Below the pieces are notes generated by a model, which worked only from the letters and a program-made list of their open reading frames with translations, had not been told where the DNA came from and made no database searches. The position numbers and the translations under genes are program-made. Shown here in pieces: positions 4,434-8,028 of a stretch of 8,028 nucleotides of DNA; the first letter of the stretch is position 1, and each line of letters begins with the position of its first letter. The stretch is from the NCBI GenBank assembly GCA_900757235.1, contig CAAENB010000162.1, positions 1 to 8,028 on the forward strand, in the 5' to 3' direction. This stretch comes from an uncultured Collinsella sp. GTDB taxonomy: Bacteria; Actinomycetota; Coriobacteriia; Coriobacteriales; Coriobacteriaceae.

Positions 4434-6104
4434 CTAGTGTCGGAGTCCCAGCAGGCCGCGGCCGCGATGACGGGCGTCGACGTGCACCTGAGCGTGCGGA
4501 CCGGCGGCCTTCACGGACTCGGGCAGGTGCGAGTACTTCTTCTCGAAGTTCTCCTCGAACATCACGGCCAAGTTGTGCGCCGCCTCGTCGTAGCGCGCGG
4601 TGCTCTGCCAGTACTGGCGCGGCACCAGGATGCCGTCGGGCACGCCGTGGCACGTGGTGGGAATGTCGACGTTAAAGATATCGTCATGCACGAATTCGCT
4701 GTCCTCGATGGTACCGTCGAGGGCGCGGGCCACCAGGGCGCGCGTGTAGGCAAGCTCGATGCGATGGCCCACGCCGTAGCCGCCGCCAATCCAGCCGGTG
4801 TTGACCAGGTACACACGCGTGCGGCCGTCGGCGATGCGCTCACCGAGCATCTTGGCATAGACCATGGGGTCGAGCGGCATAAACGGCTCGCCAAACAGCG
4901 AAGAGAACGTGGGCGTGGGCTCGGTGACGCCGACCTCGGTGCCGGGGATCTTGGCCGTAAAGCCCGTCACGAAGTGGTACATGGCGGCATCGGCCGTCAG
5001 GCGTGAGATGGGCGGCAACACGCCAAAGGCGTCGCAGGTCAGGAATAGCACGACGCTTGGAGTGGTGCCCATGCCCTTGGTCCACGCGTTGGGAATGTGC
5101 TCCACAGGGTATGCCACGCGCGTGTTGTGCGTGATCGAGATGTCGTCGTAGTTGGGCTTGCGGTTCTCATCGAGCACCACGTTTTCGCAGATGGCACCAA
5201 AACGAACGGCATTGAAGATCTCGGGCTCGTGGAACGCGTCCAGGCCCTCGCACTTGGCGTAGCAGCCGCCCTCGATGTTGAAGATGCCCATGTCGGACCA
5301 GCCGTGCTCGTCATCGCCGATCAGCAGGCGCGTGGGGTTGGCCGAAAGCGTGGTCTTGCCGGTGCCCGACAGGCCAAAGAACACCGCGGTCTCGTGCGTG
5401 ACGGGATCCATACTGGCCGAGCAATGCATGGGCAGCACGTCGTCCTCGACGGGCAGCAGGTAATTCATGACGCTGAAGATGGACTTTTTGATCTCGCCGG
5501 AGTAGCCGGTACCCGCGACCAAAATCACGCGCTCCTGGAAGTTGATGACCACGGCGGCGCTGGAGTTGAGGCCCTTGATGGCGGGATCGCACTGGTAGCC
5601 CGGCGCGGCGAGCACACAGAAGTCCGGCTCGCCGGTGCGCGCGATTTCGCGGGCAAGCGGGCGGGCGAGCATCTGCTTAATGAAGAGTGCCTGGCTGGCG
5701 CGCTCGCAGGCGACGAGCAGTCGGCGCGTGTGGTTGCGGTCGGCGCCGGCCATGCCGCGGGTGACGAACACGTCGCGCTCGTTGAGGTAGTCGACGATGC
5801 CGGCCTTGATGGTCTCGTAGCTCTCGATCGAAAGCGGTCGGTTGACGGCGCCCCAGGCGATCTTGTCGTGCACGTCGGGCGTGTCAACGATAAAGCGGTC
5901 ATTGGGGGAACGACCAGTGCGCTCCCCCGTCTCGATCACCAGCGCGCCGTTGGATGCCATGCGGCCTTCTTCGCGGCGGATAGCGTGCTCGACGAGCTCC
6001 GCGGCGGGTAGATCGACCAGCAGACGGGGCTGATTCTCGGCGGGATCTTCGACCAGCGTAATACCAAAGTTGGACAAAACATCTGCAGGGGTAACACCAG
6101 GCAT
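4434..6104 (-). CDS. pckA: Phosphoenolpyruvate carboxykinase (ATP)
   Basis: Cytosolic enzyme that interconverts oxaloacetate plus ATP and PEP, CO2 and ADP. It is gluconeogenic, or in anaerobes it can run toward oxaloacetate and succinate. The 556-residue product carries the ATP-type marks: TGRSPNDRFIVD (63-74, substrate arginine region), the P-loop GLSGTGKTTL (244-253), the metal-binding kinase-2 motif GDDEHGW (263-269), NTRVAYP (327-333), LTCDAFGVLPPIS (356-368), TAKIPGTEVG (383-392) and VYLVNTGWIGGGYG (431-444). Spacing of these motifs closely follows the E. coli enzyme. Start at ATG 6104: AAAGGAGG lies four to five nucleotides upstream; the open frame to 6218 lacks support. Oddity: after the usual C-terminal AAGP (533-536), where family members normally stop within a few residues, there are 20 more residues rich in His and Arg. 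A palindrome about 75 nt upstream may be an operator. Terminated by hairpin copy D. Confidence 0.97.
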   Translation of the reverse strand: MPGVTPADVLSNFGITLVEDPAENQPRLLVDLPAAELVEHAIRREEGRMASNGALVIETGERTGRSPNDRFIVDTPDVHDKIAWGAVNRPLSIESYETIKAGIVDYLNERDVFVTRGMAGADRNHTRRLLVACERASQALFIKQMLARPLAREIARTGEPDFCVLAAPGYQCDPAIKGLNSSAAVVINFQERVILVAGTGYSGEIKKSIFSVMNYLLPVEDDVLPMHCSASMDPVTHETAVFFGLSGTGKTTLSANPTRLLIGDDEHGWSDMGIFNIEGGCYAKCEGLDAFHEPEIFNAVRFGAICENVVLDENRKPNYDDISITHNTRVAYPVEHIPNAWTKGMGTTPSVVLFLTCDAFGVLPPISRLTADAAMYHFVTGFTAKIPGTEVGVTEPTPTFSSLFGEPFMPLDPMVYAKMLGERIADGRTRVYLVNTGWIGGGYGVGHRIELAYTRALVARALDGTIEDSEFVHDDIFNVDIPTTCHGVPDGILVPRQYWQSTARYDEAAHNLAVMFEENFEKKYSHLPESVKAAGPHAQVHVDARHRGRGLLGLRH

Positions 6105-6145
6105 GGGGCCTCCTTTAAAAACGCGACACGAGGACACGACGCGCA

Positions 6146-6161
6146 CTTTACTCACGTAAAG
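6146..6161. promoter_or_regulatory. Inverted repeat in the pckA upstream region
   Basis: CTTTAC and GTAAAG (6146-6151, 6156-6161) are perfect six-base arms with a four-base spacer, 42 nt upstream of the pckA ATG. It may be an operator half-pair or a small 5' UTR hairpin. No family was recognised. Confidence 0.3.
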
Positions 6162-6178
6162 CCCGTTGTACCCGATAT

Positions 6179-6194
6179 GCAAAAACGTTTTTGC
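6179..6194. promoter_or_regulatory. Perfect 16-bp palindrome GCAAAAACGTTTTTGC (possible LacI-type operator)
   Basis: A gapless palindrome with a central CG, 75 nt upstream of the pckA start. LacI-family operators (PurR, CcpA-type cre) are palindromes with central CG and A/T flanks, so catabolite or gluconeogenic control of pckA is plausible. The exact cre consensus is not matched. It has no loop, so it is not a terminator. Confidence 0.45.
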
Positions 6195-6243
6195 GGCAAC
6201 GGCGAAGCGCCCGCCCAACGGTCAAAAATCGCACGCAAGCGGC

Positions 6244-6376
6244 CTAGTCATTGGGGACGTTTTTAAACGACTAATCGTTGGGGACACTCTTGAACAGGCA
6301 ACAACCAAGGAGTGTCCCCGGATGCCGGCACTTAGGGACGTTCCCAAAGTGCCGGCACATAAGGAACGTCCCCAAA
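6244..6376. repeat. Cluster of nested palindromic GGGGAC repeats (REP-like)
   Basis: Five units carry a (T)TNGGGAC core: + oriented at 6251 and 6278, minus oriented at 6307 and 6361, and a near-palindromic unit at 6332-6348. Outer arms 6251-6261 and 6365-6375 (11 bp) and inner arms 6280-6289 and 6310-6319 (10 bp) pair perfectly. A third hairpin has 11-bp perfect arms 6323-6333 and 6347-6357. A small hairpin at 6266-6279 joins the first two units, which also form a 27-bp-period direct repeat (6244-6258 and 6271-6285, two mismatches). No ORF lies here. Confidence 0.82.
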
Positions 6377-6449
6377 TGCCGTCTACTGAATGGCGCCGCC
6401 GAAATTATCGAACAACCTGTTCAAAAACACGAACGAACACCGTCGCGTC

Positions 6450-6455
6450 TATACT
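6450..6455 (+). promoter_or_regulatory. Candidate -10 element of the flippase gene
   Basis: TATACT matches the sigma-70 -10 consensus at five of six positions, about 29 nt upstream of the TTG start. No good -35 exists at 16-18 bp spacing, which suggests an activator-dependent or weak promoter if it is real. Confidence 0.4.
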
Positions 6456-6483
6456 AGAGCGCAGCAATAGAAAGGACTCCGCT

Positions 6484-8028
6484 TTGAGCATCACGCCCAT
6501 CGATAGCATTCGCCGCGCCATCGCCCGCCGCAATGGCGTCGCCGACCCCACCGTATCGGACGGGGCGCACGGGCAGGGCGGACGCATCGAGAACGGCCTG
6601 TTCCCCGCATCGCACACCGCCGAGGAGCTCGCACGAATCCAAGAGCTAAGCCAGCGTAACGCCGGCGGTCCCGACAGCAGCCAGGCCACACGCCGTCGCC
6701 GCGAGCGCGATCGCCAGCCCGGCCCCATCCACCGCATGGTCAATGACTGGTGGAACCGCCTGCTCGGAGCCGTCTACGGCGGCGGCTTCTCCACGCAAGA
6801 AGCCGAGTACGAAGATCACGCCACCCGTCGCGACTACCTTTGGAATACCCTGGGCACCGCCGTGTGGGGCATGGCGTTTCCGTTGCTCACCATCGTGTCC
6901 ACACAGCTCGTGGGCGCCGAGGAGGCTGGCAAATTCTCCATCGCCTTTGTCACCGGCACGCTCATCATGATCGCGTGCAACTACGGCGTGCGCAATTTCC
7001 AGGTCTCGGATATCGACGAAAAGACGTCCTTTGCCTCTTACCAGCTCAACCGCTTGATCTGCGGAGCGCTCGCGCTGGCATGCGGCCTGGTATACAGCAG
7101 CGCCCGCGGCTACGATGCGCAGATGGCCACAATCGGCCTGGGCGTCTACCTGTATAAGGTGATCGACGGCATTGCCGACGTGTACGAGGGCCGCCTGCAG
7201 CAGGCCGACAAACTCTACCTGGCCGGCATGAGCCAAACGCTACGATCCGTCGGCGTCATCGCGGTCTTTAGCGTGGCGCTGTTCCTCACGCGCAGTATGC
7301 CCATCGCGGCCATGGCCATGGGTGTCACCGCCATCGCCTCGCTCGTGCTGGTCACCGCGCCGCTTGCCCTGCTCGAGACCGAAAAATCGCGCCACGTGAG
7401 CCTGCGCGAGGTCGGCCACCTGTTTGTCCAGTGCGCCCCGCTCTTTGGTGCACTGTTCCTGTTCAACCTTATTGAGAGCATGCCCAAGTTTGTGATGGAA
7501 GGCACGCTGGCATACAAATATCAGCTGTACTTTAATGCCCTGTTCTTTCCAGCGCAGGCCATTTTGTTGAGCATCGGATTTGTCTATAAACCGCAGCTTC
7601 TGCGTCTGTCGAGCATTTGGACGAATCCGCGCAAGCGTCGCCGCTTTGACCTGATTATTGTTGCCGTTATGGCACTGATCGTGGTCATCACCAGCGTGTG
7701 CGCCGCATTTATGGCAGGTCCCGGTATTCCCCTCATGAGCTTCATGTACGGCCTCAATTTTGAGCGCTACCGCACGCTGGCACTGCTGATGGTTGTCGCC
7801 GGCGGCGTCACCGCGGCCATCGACTTTATCTACGCCATCATCACGGTGCTGCGCCATGCCGGCGACGTCACCAAAATCTACCTGATCTGCTTCGCCGTAA
7901 GCGTAGTGCTGCCGGTGATCCTGATCAACCTGCTGGGTCTGATGGGCGCCGTGGTGAGCTACCTAGCCATCATGGCCCTACTCCTGGTGCTGCTGATTAT
8001 CGAATACGCCCACATCCGCCAACGCATC
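6484..8028 (+). CDS. MOP/Wzx-type polysaccharide flippase, 3' end beyond the window
   Basis: Open frame of 515 codons that runs off the window end, so the C-terminus is missing. From about residue 120 it is a multi-spanning membrane protein. WNTLGTAVWGMAFPLLTIVSTQLVGAEEAGKFSIAF (120-155) followed by NYGVRNFQVSDIDEK (167-181) is the pattern of polysaccharide-biosynthesis flippases that translocate lipid-linked sugar units across the membrane. About 10 more hydrophobic segments follow, with the basic loop NPRKRRRF near 382-389. Start at TTG 6484: AAAGGA lies seven nucleotides upstream. The first internal ATG (6736) has no ribosome binding site and lies inside the extension. The oddity is the roughly 119-residue hydrophilic N-terminal region, with an RRRRERDR cluster near 72-79, that ordinary flippases of this family lack. 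No glycosyltransferase neighbours are visible, so the substrate is unknown. Confidence 0.82.
   Translation, partial: MSITPIDSIRRAIARRNGVADPTVSDGAHGQGGRIENGLFPASHTAEELARIQELSQRNAGGPDSSQATRRRRERDRQPGPIHRMVNDWWNRLLGAVYGGGFSTQEAEYEDHATRRDYLWNTLGTAVWGMAFPLLTIVSTQLVGAEEAGKFSIAFVTGTLIMIACNYGVRNFQVSDIDEKTSFASYQLNRLICGALALACGLVYSSARGYDAQMATIGLGVYLYKVIDGIADVYEGRLQQADKLYLAGMSQTLRSVGVIAVFSVALFLTRSMPIAAMAMGVTAIASLVLVTAPLALLETEKSRHVSLREVGHLFVQCAPLFGALFLFNLIESMPKFVMEGTLAYKYQLYFNALFFPAQAILLSIGFVYKPQLLRLSSIWTNPRKRRRFDLIIVAVMALIVVITSVCAAFMAGPGIPLMSFMYGLNFERYRTLALLMVVAGGVTAAIDFIYAIITVLRHAGDVTKIYLICFAVSVVLPVILINLLGLMGAVVSYLAIMALLLVLLIIEYAHIRQRI

Larger units (their letters stand above)
6105..6483. other. Divergent intergenic region between pckA and the flippase gene
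   Basis: It holds, from left to right, the pckA ribosome binding site, two palindromes (6146-6161, 6179-6194), the GGGGAC repeat cluster (6244-6376), a short GAACA-ACC-TGTTC inverted repeat (6410-6422) and the flippase promoter and ribosome binding site. No coding frame of interest was seen. A clear -35/-10 pair for pckA was not found. Confidence 0.6.

Noticed and set aside
5097..6011. Long + strand open frame opposite pckA
   Set aside because: Antisense of a well-conserved pckA; the product has low-complexity Val/Gly/Ala/His composition and no recognised domain.
6410..6422. GAACA-ACC-TGTTC inverted repeat resembling a LexA/SOS box upstream of the flippase gene
   Set aside because: The Gram-positive SOS box needs GAAC-N4-GTTC; here the spacing is five, and the flippase is not a damage-response gene.
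7240..7857. Minus-strand open frame of 205 codons, His/Gln/Asp rich
   Set aside because: Shadow of the flippase coding frame, which shows conserved family motifs and membrane helices; the shadow has neither.

Overview
The window looks like chromosomal DNA of a high-GC Gram-positive gut-type actinobacterium. The best guess is Coriobacteriia, possibly Collinsella or a relative. This rests on GC-rich coding DNA, AGGAG-type ribosome binding sites, the gene set and the style of the repeats. No 16S or marker phylogeny is available here, so the assignment is an inference.

Layout: (1) trpS (tryptophanyl-tRNA synthetase) on the + strand, closed by its own GC-rich intrinsic terminator. (2) About 380 bp without a firm gene, holding a second long hairpin, a possible 19-codon ORF and the first copy of a hairpin repeat. 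(3) A run of five minus-strand genes, read from right to left: pckA (ATP-type PEP carboxykinase), a stand-alone B3/B4 (PheRS-editing-like) domain protein, a MarR-family regulator, a DegV/FakB-like fatty-acid-binding protein, and a short O6-alkylguanine-DNA alkyltransferase-domain protein. (4) A 380-bp divergent intergenic region with a perfect 16-bp palindrome near pckA and a dense cluster of nested palindromic repeats. (5) A + strand gene starting at TTG 6484 and running off the window end, encoding a multi-spanning flippase of the MOP/Wzx type.

The genes are housekeeping or metabolic and do not form one pathway. The only plausible functional pair is MarR plus DegV (possible lipid sensing and fatty-acid handling). 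The unusual content is in the non-coding DNA. Four near-identical 40-bp hairpins (arms of A3-CCACCACAAAGG type, loop GGACAGGCA or its complement) each lie 10-28 nt after the stop codon of a different minus-strand gene. They occur as two inverted pairs, one around the alkyltransferase gene and one around the B3/B4 gene. A second palindromic family sharing the GGGGAC core clusters at 6244-6376. A terminator-bearing structured leader precedes the B3/B4 gene.

I saw no CRISPR array, tRNA, rRNA, transposase, phage gene or defence system. There is no strong evidence for a wholly new multi-gene system. The repeat/terminator system and the B3/B4 leader are the best leads.
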